This document shows positions 1 through 7,307 of a stretch of 49,123 nt of DNA, in pieces. The translations under genes were made by a program, and so were the position numbers. The notes under the pieces are model-generated. The model saw nothing but the letters and a program-made list of their open reading frames with translations. It searched no databases and was not told where the DNA came from. The DNA comes from CAZEJK01 sp964512045 (lineage in GTDB: Bacteria; Acidobacteriota; Thermoanaerobaculia; Thermoanaerobaculales; Sulfomarinibacteraceae). Numbering within the stretch: the stretch's first letter is position 1; every line of letters begins with the position of its first letter. The stretch spans positions 1 through 49,123 of the forward strand of contig CAZEJK010000009.1 in the NCBI GenBank assembly GCA_964512045.1. The letters run 5' to 3'.

Positions 1-36
1 TCAACCCAGGCGCTTTGCTTCGAATTTTCGAAGATA

Positions 37-51
37 CGGCTCCGTGAGCCG
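37..51 (-). terminator. possible stem-loop after the first gene
   Basis: A 6-bp inverted repeat (37-42 with 46-51, 3-nt loop) lies immediately after the stop codon of the minus-strand gene at 52-735. No T-run follows, so it is only a weak candidate for an intrinsic terminator. Bases 1-36 hold no gene that I can support; 19-32 contain a small TTCGAA-type palindrome. Confidence 0.25.
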
Positions 52-735
52 CTAACGATGGACCAGATGCTTCACCTCGGAGGTTCCGAGCTCCGACTGC
101 GCGGTGATCACCACCGCCGACGTTCCTCCGTTGAACTGGGGCAGCTCCACCTCACCGACGAACGAGCCGGAAGCATCGGTCACACCTTCGGAGAGCAACA
201 GCCGGCGCGGCTCCGCCGTCGACTTGAACAGCACCTCGACACGAACATCTGGGACCGCGTCAGACGTTCTCGAGTTGACTGCGGTCACCTGCACCTCGAT
301 GGTGCTCCCATACAGAAACTCCTGATCGCCGGACGATCGCAAGACCAGATGATCGCGCTGCTTTTGGGCCTGCAGGTAGTCGAGAATCACCTGATCCAGC
401 GTTCGCTCCTCCGCTGCCTCCGCCTCCGGCTCGCTGCTCACGGCCACATCGTCGACACCCGGAAGCTCGACCCCTCCGGTCAGCTTGTTGAGCATCCCAC
501 GACGGATCGCCTCCGCGATCGTCCGATGCTGCCGCTCCATCAGATTGGCCACCGTCTTCGGATCGATCCCCTTGGCGATCAGCTCGTGGTAGGGGGTCCT
601 CCTCGAGTAGAGAATCTCGCCCTGACTGTAGACCAGAGACTCGATATACGGGTTCGATGAGCCCTTGTCTTCGGTCTGGACGTGATACACCCTCCCGGCA
701 TGCTCGATATCGGTATTGAATCCCGTCAGTACCAC
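52..735 (-). CDS. conserved hypothetical protein with C-terminal beta-sandwich-like region
   Basis: 227 residues from a GTG start; no signal peptide or membrane segment is visible. The N-terminal ~60 residues (motifs TGFNTDIEHAG, YHVQTEDKG, ILYSRRTPY) resemble a conserved unnamed N-terminal module that I recall from Acidobacteriota and deltaproteobacterial hypothetical proteins. It is followed by a helical, acidic linker (about 60-120). Residues ~130-227 are rich in alternating hydrophobic and polar residues (motifs TIEVQVTAVN, FVGEVELP), as in Ig-like or carboxypeptidase-regulatory-like beta-sandwich domains. A TTGACC-N17-TACTTT promoter lies upstream, and the gene is divergent from the phosphatase gene at 943. 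No catalytic motif is seen, so no function is proposed. Confidence 0.8.
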   Translation of the reverse strand: MVLTGFNTDIEHAGRVYHVQTEDKGSSNPYIESLVYSQGEILYSRRTPYHELIAKGIDPKTVANLMERQHRTIAEAIRRGMLNKLTGGVELPGVDDVAVSSEPEAEAAEERTLDQVILDYLQAQKQRDHLVLRSSGDQEFLYGSTIEVQVTAVNSRTSDAVPDVRVEVLFKSTAEPRRLLLSEGVTDASGSFVGEVELPQFNGGTSAVVITAQSELGTSEVKHLVHR

Positions 736-766
736 CGTCGGGTCCTCGTCGCTTCCTTTCGATCCT

Positions 767-795
767 AAAGTACTCGCTCCTCAGGGTCGGGTCAA
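767..795 (-). promoter_or_regulatory. sigma-70 type promoter for the hypothetical gene at 52-735
   Basis: On the minus strand TTGACC (790-795) is separated by exactly 17 nt from TACTTT (767-772). The predicted transcript would have a leader of about 25 nt before the GTG at 735. It is in the divergent intergenic region, so it is well placed. Confidence 0.5.
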
Positions 796-930
796 TCGTT
801 TCCCGCCGACCAGCTCACCGCGGCCATCGGCCACCTTCGCTGGGAACGGCACCATCGCAGCGTACACCATTCCGGCTGCTCGGCGCGAGACGCGCGGCCG
901 TCCGCAGTTCTTCGAACCGGCGCGAGCAGG

Positions 931-936
931 TACACT
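931..936 (+). promoter_or_regulatory. -10 box TACACT, leaderless configuration
   Basis: TACACT ends exactly 6 nt before the GTG start of the phosphatase gene at 943. There is no Shine-Dalgarno sequence in the gap. This spacing would place transcription start at or next to the start codon. The -35 region is poor (TTCTTC at 17-nt spacing). Confidence 0.4.
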
Positions 937-942
937 GCGCAC

Positions 943-1374
943 GTGGAACCGCTGCGCATTCTCTTCGTTTGTATCGGCAACACCTGCCGCTCGCCAATGG
1001 CCGAGGCGATCGCCAGGTCGATCGACAGCTCCAGTCTCATCTTCGGCTCCGCAGGGCTCGCTGCCACCGGCACGGTAGCGGAGGAGACGCTGGCGACACT
1101 GCGCCGTCACGGCTACCGATGCGATGAGCTCACGTCGACCTCCATCGGTACCGTTGACCTCGCCGCCGTCGACGTGGTTGTCAGCCTCATCGGCCCCGGC
1201 GGCCTGAGCTGGCTCCCGAGGAACCTCGGTCTGGAGACGGTCAGCTGGGACATCCCCGATCCGTACGGCGAGGACGAGGCGATGTACGAGGCCGTGCTGC
1301 GGATGCTCGAGCCCCGCGTGCGGAGGCTGGTCGAGAGGCTACGAGCTCGAGCGAAAGAAAGCTGGCGCCTCTGA
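943..1374 (+). CDS. low-molecular-weight protein phosphatase, possibly protein-arginine phosphatase
   Basis: 143 residues, the usual size for the LMW-PTP/arsenate-reductase superfamily, cytoplasmic. The P-loop C10-x5-R16-S is complete (FVCIGNTCRSPMAEA), and the general-acid Asp is D106 in the DIPDPYG loop. The P-loop reads GNTCRS with Thr14. In Bacillus YwlE a Thr at this position gives phospho-arginine specificity, whereas tyrosine phosphatases usually have Ile or another hydrophobic residue, so arginine-phosphatase activity is a reasonable inference. No arginine kinase (McsB) gene is in the window. The GTG start is supported by a -10-like box 6 nt upstream. The gene directly precedes an ECF sigma/anti-sigma pair but is separated from it by 149 nt. 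Confidence 0.9.
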   Translation: MEPLRILFVCIGNTCRSPMAEAIARSIDSSSLIFGSAGLAATGTVAEETLATLRRHGYRCDELTSTSIGTVDLAAVDVVVSLIGPGGLSWLPRNLGLETVSWDIPDPYGEDEAMYEAVLRMLEPRVRRLVERLRARAKESWRL

Positions 1375-1511
1375 GCCGTGCCTCCACTGCGAGGAACCGG
1401 CTGGACACGCTCCGGCCGATGCGTGGAACTTCCCGCGTCGTGCCGCATCCAACTTGATGTGCCGAGGCACGCGATCACGCTCTGCCGCTCGCAGCAACGG
1501 GAGGGACGTGG

Positions 1512-1517
1512 CACACT
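1512..1517 (+). promoter_or_regulatory. -10-like box CACACT, leaderless configuration
   Basis: CACACT ends 6 nt before the GTG start of the sigma-factor gene at 1524. The nearest purine-rich stretch (GGGAGGG around 1499-1505) is too far upstream to act as a Shine-Dalgarno sequence. The -35 region is not recognisable. It matches the arrangement at 931, 4808 and 45081. Confidence 0.3.
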
Positions 1518-1523
1518 GACACC

Positions 1524-2033
1524 GTGCAGTTCGAGCAGGTGTACGAGCGGTACCGGGGTCCGGTGTGGCGCCTCGCCCGCCGGCTGACCGGTTCTGAGGA
1601 GGAGGCACTGGATGCCACCCAAGAGATCTTTCTGCGCGTCTGGAAAGGCCTTCCTGGCTTCAAGGGACGCTCCAAGCTGTCCACCTGGGTGTTCCAGATC
1701 GCATGGAACTACCTTCGGCTGCACCATCGCAAGAGCCTCAAGAGGCCGCAGGAAGCCAGCAGCAACAGCAGCTCCGAGCGACCAGATCCGCTTGCCGCTG
1801 TCCCCGATCCGACACCGGACGCCGAGCGCCAGGCGGTGGGGCGCCAGATCCTCGACTGCGTCGAGCGGACTCTTGCCGAGCTGCCCGAGCACTACCGTGT
1901 CGTTATCTGGCTACGCGATGGAGAAGGCTTGAGCTATCACGAGATCGCCAGCGCGCTCGGAGTCCCCTTGGGAACCGTCCGCTCACGGCTTGCGCGTGCA
2001 CGTACGGCGCTGAAGGAGGCGTGCGACCCGTGA
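1524..2033 (+). CDS. ECF-type RNA polymerase sigma factor
   Basis: 169 residues with only the sigma-2 and sigma-4 regions, the architecture of extracytoplasmic-function sigma factors. Region 2 spans about 1-75 (DATQEIFLRVWKGL, then the promoter-melting STWVFQIAWNYLRL segment). Region 4 spans about 115-165 and contains the helix-turn-helix (YHEIASALGVPLGTVRSRL). It should direct core polymerase to a dedicated regulon. The stop codon overlaps the GTG start of the next gene, a membrane anti-sigma factor (GTGA), so the two are translationally coupled and the sigma factor is presumably held inactive by it. The start is GTG with no clear Shine-Dalgarno sequence. Confidence 0.93.
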   Translation: MQFEQVYERYRGPVWRLARRLTGSEEEALDATQEIFLRVWKGLPGFKGRSKLSTWVFQIAWNYLRLHHRKSLKRPQEASSNSSSERPDPLAAVPDPTPDAERQAVGRQILDCVERTLAELPEHYRVVIWLRDGEGLSYHEIASALGVPLGTVRSRLARARTALKEACDP

Positions 2034-3157
2034 CTGTCAGCGACCCGACCCTCGACGAGCAGCTCAGCAGGTTCCTGGACGACGACCTCGCTCCGCAGGA
2101 ACGCCGTGAGCTCGAGGAGCGTCTGAGCACGGACCCGGAGCTGAGCGCCCGGCTCGAAAGTCTCCGTCGTCTCCAGCTCGCGATTGGCGCCCTCGCCGAG
2201 CGTGACCAGCCACCGGCGGCCCTGGACCGTCTCGTCGCGCCGCGCTCGCTCGAGCAGACGGCACGGACAACCCGACGGCGATGGCTGCACGCGCTCGCCG
2301 CCGCGGCAACGGTGGTGATCGCCGTGGGCATCGGGCTGCAGATCGCCAAACGCGGCGGTCTGGGGGACCACCACGACACCGCTGGCCAACCGCGACGGGC
2401 CACAGCTCCCACTCCGTTTCCGCTGGCTCCGCTCCCTGAAGGCACGGACAACGGGGAGCTCGGGCCATCGGCACGCCTGATCCAAACGCCCCCGGACCAG
2501 CCGCAGCTGGACGATCCTCCGGCTCTCGAGCCGGGTGGCCCGTACGATGCGCCACCGACGGCCGAGCAGCGCGAGCCAGTCGCAACGAGGGACGGTCCAG
2601 AGAAAGCACGGGAAGCGCCTCCTCCGCAGGAGCTCCAGGGCCATGCCACCAGTCTCGAGATCATCGACGGGCGGACGACGGACGCGCGCGGCACGCCGGC
2701 GAAGGAAGGAGCCTCGCAGCGCGCCGAACCGAAGTCTGGCTCGGTGTCACGCCTACGGTACGCCGAAGAGGAGATGATGCAGGATGCCCCGATCGCGACG
2801 ATGAAGGCTTCGAGGGCCACGCAGCAGCAGCTGATTCGCATCCCGTCGGTAGAGCTTCTATTCACCGAGGGCGGCGCTGGATACACTGTGCCGATCGACA
2901 TCGCGCTGACGATGGCGCCGGGTGAGCCGGTCGAGATCTACGGGCTCCACCCGGTCGAGGTGACCGTTGACGCCGACGGTACGATCATGTCTGCCGAGCC
3001 CGTCTCCGAGCCGTCTGCCAGCCTCGCCGCGATCCTCGACGCCCTGAAAGGTCAGCGGCTGGAGGCGCTCACACTGCCTACCGGGAGCCACGAGGCTCGC
3101 GTGAAGATCCACGCCCAGACCTCACCACCGCCCGAGCTCGCAACCACTCCCCCTTGA
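2030..3157 (+). CDS. membrane anti-sigma factor with large periplasmic domain
   Basis: 375 residues from a GTG that overlaps the sigma-factor stop codon; this start is preferred over upstream in-frame codons because of the coupling. Residues 1-60 form a helical anti-sigma-like segment (LDEQLSRFLDDDL, ERRELEERL) without the HxxxCxxC zinc motif. One membrane span lies at about 86-105. A long Pro/Gln/Ala-rich linker follows (~110-270). The C-terminal ~100 residues are beta-rich with a VEVTVDADGTI motif that resembles TonB_C-type domains; that likeness is an inference. Expected role: sequester the ECF sigma factor at the inner membrane and release it on an envelope signal sensed by the periplasmic part. 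Confidence 0.85.
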   Translation: MTVSDPTLDEQLSRFLDDDLAPQERRELEERLSTDPELSARLESLRRLQLAIGALAERDQPPAALDRLVAPRSLEQTARTTRRRWLHALAAAATVVIAVGIGLQIAKRGGLGDHHDTAGQPRRATAPTPFPLAPLPEGTDNGELGPSARLIQTPPDQPQLDDPPALEPGGPYDAPPTAEQREPVATRDGPEKAREAPPPQELQGHATSLEIIDGRTTDARGTPAKEGASQRAEPKSGSVSRLRYAEEEMMQDAPIATMKASRATQQQLIRIPSVELLFTEGGAGYTVPIDIALTMAPGEPVEIYGLHPVEVTVDADGTIMSAEPVSEPSASLAAILDALKGQRLEALTLPTGSHEARVKIHAQTSPPPELATTPP

Positions 3158-3222
3158 CCCTCGGCCCGGCGCGCGCTAGCGTACCGGAAGAGCACCCGTC
3201 CACGCACCGAAAGGTGCGCATC

Positions 3223-4770
3223 ATGTTTGCTCGTGTTCACAGTGCAACGCCTCGTGGCGTCGAGGCGCTGTTTGTCACCGTCGAGGTCGACCGGGTTCGC
3301 GCTCGCCTTCCGATGCTGACGATCGTCGGTCTTCCGGACACAGCGGTTCGCGAGGCCAGGGAGCGGGTCTCGGCAGCGCTCCGGCGCGTCGGTCACCGCC
3401 CCGAGCCCGCCAACACCATCATCAACCTCGCTCCCGCCGACGAACGCAAGCACGGCGCCTGCCTCGATCTGGCGATGGCGATCGGTCTCATGGCAAGCGT
3501 CCGGTTGATCGATGCGTCGTCGCTCGAGCTGCGCCTCCTCGTCGGCGAGCTGTCGCTCGACGGACAGCTACTGGGGGTCCGTGGCGTGCTGCCGATCGTC
3601 CTGGCTGCGCGCGCGGCGGGGTTTCGTGAGGTGATCCTGCCTGCGGACAACGCACAGGAAGGAGCCGTCGTCGAGGGCCTCTCGGTGGTCGGCGCGGCCA
3701 CGCTGGGTGACGTGGTTCGGCACCTTCGCGGTAGCGAAACGATCGAGCCCAGTCCGCCCCTTGCCGCAACCACCACCGTACGCCGTGAGGTCCCCGACCT
3801 CACCGAGGTCATCGGCCAGGAGATGGCCAGACGCGCACTCGAGATCGCCGCGGCCGGTGGCCACCACCTGCTCATGCTCGGTCCTCCCGGAGCCGGCAAG
3901 TCGATGCTCGCGCGCCGGCTCCCGGGAGTCCTGCCGGCGCTCTCGACGACTGAAGCGCTCGAAACCACCTGTGTGTACTCCATCTCCGCGCGGGTCCCAC
4001 GGCCCACCGGCCTCATGGCCCATCGACCGTTCCGAGCGCCCCACCACACTGTCTCGGCAGCCGGTTTGATCGGCGGAGGCTCGGACCCGCAGCCCGGGGA
4101 GGTTTCCCTGGCCCACGGTGGCGTGCTGTTCCTCGACGAGCTGACGGAGTTCCGGCGCGACGTGCTCGAGTCGCTCCGCCAGCCGCTGGAGGATGGTCGC
4201 GTCACCGTCGCCCGAGCCCAGGCATCGCTCACCTTCCCCTCGAGGTTCCAGCTCGTCGCCGCGGCAAACCCGTGCCCATGCGGATGGCTCGGCAGTGAGC
4301 ACCGGCACTGCACCTGCACACCAGTGATGATCCAGCGGTACCGGAGCCGCCTCTCCGGGCCGCTGCTCGATCGTTTCGACCTACAGCTCATGGTGCCAGC
4401 AGTGCCGTGGCAGGAGCTGCGAAGTGATCGCCACGGCGAGTCCTCGCGGATCGTCGCAGACAGGGTCGCGGCGGCCAGGAGATTGCAGGAGCAACGCCGC
4501 GACGCAACCGGCGCCAGGTGCAACGCCGACCTGGCCCCTGCATCATTGCAGCAGGTGGCCCGGCCGACCCATGACGGAGATCGTCTGTTGGAGCGCGCGG
4601 CGCGGACCCTCGGTCTCTCAGCGAGAGGCTACCACCGGATCCTTCGCGTTGCGCGAACCATTGCCGACCTGGCGGGAAGCTGCGAAGTGCAGACACACCA
4701 TCTCGCAGAGGCGATCTCCTACAGAATGCTCGACCGCGCCGACGCCGACGGCCGGTCCATCTCGGCGTGA
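3223..4770 (+). CDS. comM: ComM/YifB family Mg-chelatase-like AAA+ ATPase
   Basis: 515 residues, typical for ComM/YifB. The start at 3223 is chosen because homologues begin with MFARVxSAT and AAAGG lies 8 nt upstream; an in-frame start 69 nt earlier is less likely. Residues 1-170 are the Lon-protease-like ChlI domain (LPMLTIVGLPDTAVREARERV). Walker A is at 220-227 (GPPGAGKS), Walker B at ~301-306 (VLFLDE), a Cys cluster CPCG...HCTC at 351-365, and a Mg-chelatase C-terminal region follows. In naturally competent bacteria ComM is a hexameric branch-migration helicase needed for integration of transforming DNA. A non-competence role is equally possible here because no other competence genes are visible. 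Confidence 0.95.
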   Translation: MFARVHSATPRGVEALFVTVEVDRVRARLPMLTIVGLPDTAVREARERVSAALRRVGHRPEPANTIINLAPADERKHGACLDLAMAIGLMASVRLIDASSLELRLLVGELSLDGQLLGVRGVLPIVLAARAAGFREVILPADNAQEGAVVEGLSVVGAATLGDVVRHLRGSETIEPSPPLAATTTVRREVPDLTEVIGQEMARRALEIAAAGGHHLLMLGPPGAGKSMLARRLPGVLPALSTTEALETTCVYSISARVPRPTGLMAHRPFRAPHHTVSAAGLIGGGSDPQPGEVSLAHGGVLFLDELTEFRRDVLESLRQPLEDGRVTVARAQASLTFPSRFQLVAAANPCPCGWLGSEHRHCTCTPVMIQRYRSRLSGPLLDRFDLQLMVPAVPWQELRSDRHGESSRIVADRVAAARRLQEQRRDATGARCNADLAPASLQQVARPTHDGDRLLERAARTLGLSARGYHRILRVARTIADLAGSCEVQTHHLAEAISYRMLDRADADGRSISA

Positions 4771-4807
4771 GTCGACCCAGCTCGCGCCGCGGAGCGATCG
4801 AGTCCCG

Positions 4808-4813
4808 TACAAT
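4808..4813 (+). promoter_or_regulatory. -10 box TACAAT, leaderless configuration
   Basis: TACAAT, close to the TATAAT consensus, ends 6 nt before the ATG at 4820. No Shine-Dalgarno sequence is present and no convincing -35 box is found at 16-18 nt. It supports the ATG at 4820 as the true start. Confidence 0.45.
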
Positions 4814-4819
4814 GGCCCA

Positions 4820-7156
4820 ATGGCGGTTCGTTCGTCGTTCGCCAAGGTCCTGCGAGCCGAGTGCGCGCGACCCCAGTTCCTGGCCATCGAGGAGCTGGAT
4901 GGCGCGTGGGCTGAACGGTTTCCGAAGCTCGCAGAGTGCCTGCCCCCGCCCAACCCGATCTTCTCCCACGACGAGGACGCGATCCTCACATACGGGTACG
5001 CAGTCACATCAGGGGAAGCGATCGCTGCCTTCGTCCGCAACACCGAGCAGCTCGCGGTAGCCGAGGTGCAGTGGCGGCTCGAGCACGCGGGCGGCCGACA
5101 GGTGGACAAAAGTACCGCGATGCGGCACCGCGAACGGTACTTGCGAGACATCACACGGTTACTCGAGAACGCGGTGCTCAACGACTACCATCGCGGCCTC
5201 CCGGAGGTGCTGCTGCTCCAGCACTCGGCGATGGTGGCTGCCATCTTGAAGCGCGTTCCCACACAAGCTCTCCAGCAGCAACCGTCGCTGTCGCGGAGCG
5301 ATACCGAACGCATCCGCTACGGGATCGCACGGGTCCTTGGCGATCTGCTGCAGCGGGCCGGCGTCGTCTGTGCGCAACGTCTCTGGTCGGTGGTTGGCGG
5401 CGACGCACCGCCTCCGCCCTCGCCGCTGCTGCAAGCGATGGTCGCCGACACCGTGCTCCTCGCCGAGTCGCGGATCAGCAGCGACCTCAATCAGCTCGAA
5501 GGCTTTGTGGACGTCGAGCTCCGCACCTCCTTTGCCGAGCTACAGGCGCTCCACCGGCGAGCGGCAGAGGGGCTCGACCGCATCCTCACGCACTCCGCAG
5601 ACCTGGCCCGCCTGACGCGCTCAGCGTGCCCAGAGGTGGCGGATCTGAGCCCGGCTGACGCCGTTCTGCGGCCAAGCCTGTGGCTGACCCTGGACCAGCT
5701 CGGCGCGGCCGAAAGCACCGGAGTCGGGACAGCCGAGGAGATGCTGCTCCGCAGGATCGGCACCTCCCTGAAGCGGTTCGAGCTGATCACCGCACTGCGC
5801 CGCAGGGTGATTGGTGTCCGCAGCGACGGAGCACGCCTGCGCATCGACTACGGCGCGTTTCACGACACGGTCATCGGCCCCTCGACCCGTCCTCTCGACT
5901 TTGCGCGACCCGGAGTCGTCTCGTCGGCGGTACGCCGCTGCGGCCTGGTCTATGACCTGACGAGCTTCACAGAGATCCTGTCCGAGGTCCGCAAGAAGGG
6001 ACAACGGGCAGAGGAGCAGGCACTGCGAATGATGTACGTGTTCCAACGCCGGTTGGAACACATCCGCCAAGAGCAACGGCTGACGTTCGAGAAGTTCCTC
6101 GGCGACGGCGCGTTCTACTCGTCCCGCCGCGCCGAGCGGATCCTCGCTGCGGCGTGCCAGATCCAGTCCGCCTACGAGGAGCTATGCGCCGCCGGCTTCC
6201 CGTTCGACCGAGGTCTCCGCATCGCGATGAACGCCTCCAGCTACAGGATCTTACCGATCTTCACCGGCGGTGAGAGCGGGCCGAGATTCGAGTTCTTCGG
6301 GCATGGCATTGTCGAGCTGGCACGTCTGACAACGGGCAAGAGCATCCGCGAGATCGATGAGATCGCCGAGCTTCTGGTGCACTCGGGCTACGCACCGAGA
6401 ACGGTCGACGACTTTCTCCGGCCCCTGATCACTGCACGAACCTCGGACAGCTCCAGCCGAACCCACCGCTTCGCCGCATCCCTGGATGACCACGGCGAGC
6501 TGGTCAACGAGGGCATGGTGGCGACGGTGGCGTTTCTCGAGCAGCTCGCCAGCGAGACCGATCTCAGGCCCAGCCGCATCGTCGAGGACGACTCGCTGCT
6601 ATGGGCTGCCATTCCACTTGACCGATCGCGACCCAGCCAGGATTGGTTCGGCCTGCGCATCATGGGCACCGCACGATTGAAGGGCCTATCGCAGATGGAG
6701 GTCATCGAGATCGTACGCTGGCCGGACGGACCTCCGGAGCAGGAACGCCCCCGACCTCCGCACGAGTCGCTTCTCGAGATTCTCCGCAGTCTCGCCCTTG
6801 GCGGAGACCACGAGACGGGTCCGGCGGAGGAACCCGCGGAGGTCGAGGTCGATCCGAACCTGGTTGTGGTCACCTCGACCGACCGCCACAATGCAACGAC
6901 CAGCTGGATCTTCGGCATGCATCGCCCGGACGGCGACCTGCTCGAAAATGCGATCCGCGCGCCGATCACCACGCCTCACTTGGAGGATGGAGAGCCGCTC
7001 GAGACATGGCTGTTCCGCAACCGCGAGGAGCTCGCCACCCTGTACGACAGCCTCCGCCGCAACACCACCGGTGAAACGATCCCGCTCGCCGTTCTCCGCG
7101 AGCGGCCTGATTACGCGGCCTGCTACCTGGCTGCGCCCCACCGCAGCCCCGGCTGA
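4820..7156 (+). CDS. large protein with degenerate class III nucleotidyl-cyclase-like domain
   Basis: 778 residues; no signal peptide or membrane span seen. The N-terminal ~370 residues are mostly helical and I do not recognise them. Residues ~373-520 resemble a class III adenylate/guanylate cyclase core: first metal-Asp motif VYDLTSFTEI (D379), second motif KFLGDGAFYSS (D429), LRIAMNAS, then FFGHGIVELARLT, which aligns with the family GxxVNxAARL motif. Both metal-binding Asp residues are kept at about the family spacing, but the transition-state Asn appears replaced by Val, while the Arg is retained. Residues 520-778 have no recognised domain. ATG 4820 is chosen because a TACAAT box lies 6 nt upstream. 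It could be an inactive cyclase, a cyclase with altered specificity or a nucleotide sensor. Confidence 0.75.
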   Translation: MAVRSSFAKVLRAECARPQFLAIEELDGAWAERFPKLAECLPPPNPIFSHDEDAILTYGYAVTSGEAIAAFVRNTEQLAVAEVQWRLEHAGGRQVDKSTAMRHRERYLRDITRLLENAVLNDYHRGLPEVLLLQHSAMVAAILKRVPTQALQQQPSLSRSDTERIRYGIARVLGDLLQRAGVVCAQRLWSVVGGDAPPPPSPLLQAMVADTVLLAESRISSDLNQLEGFVDVELRTSFAELQALHRRAAEGLDRILTHSADLARLTRSACPEVADLSPADAVLRPSLWLTLDQLGAAESTGVGTAEEMLLRRIGTSLKRFELITALRRRVIGVRSDGARLRIDYGAFHDTVIGPSTRPLDFARPGVVSSAVRRCGLVYDLTSFTEILSEVRKKGQRAEEQALRMMYVFQRRLEHIRQEQRLTFEKFLGDGAFYSSRRAERILAAACQIQSAYEELCAAGFPFDRGLRIAMNASSYRILPIFTGGESGPRFEFFGHGIVELARLTTGKSIREIDEIAELLVHSGYAPRTVDDFLRPLITARTSDSSSRTHRFAASLDDHGELVNEGMVATVAFLEQLASETDLRPSRIVEDDSLLWAAIPLDRSRPSQDWFGLRIMGTARLKGLSQMEVIEIVRWPDGPPEQERPRPPHESLLEILRSLALGGDHETGPAEEPAEVEVDPNLVVVTSTDRHNATTSWIFGMHRPDGDLLENAIRAPITTPHLEDGEPLETWLFRNREELATLYDSLRRNTTGETIPLAVLRERPDYAACYLAAPHRSPG

Positions 7157-7307
7157 TCGCTCCCACACCCACCCCATCAGCCTCGCAGACGCGACAACGC
7201 TTCGGAGCAGCCCCGGAACCCGATCCCGGCAGCCTGCTCAGCGGCACAGCGTCTTGGCGCCTTTGCGTTGATTCCGAGAACCTGCCGCTCACAGCGCAGC
7301 GCTGAGG

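Noticed and set aside
1393..1431. GGAAC-type ECF promoter for sigma autoregulation
   Set aside because: GGAACC and GGAACTT occur upstream of the sigma gene, but no CGTC-like -10 box lies at 16-17 nt from either.
2030..2901. Long open frames opposite the anti-sigma gene
   Set aside because: They are Ser/Arg-rich shadows of a GC-rich coding strand. The plus frame has a membrane span and is coupled to the sigma factor.
3223..4770. comM as evidence of a competence island
   Set aside because: YifB/ComM genes are widespread in non-competent bacteria, and no other competence genes are in the window.
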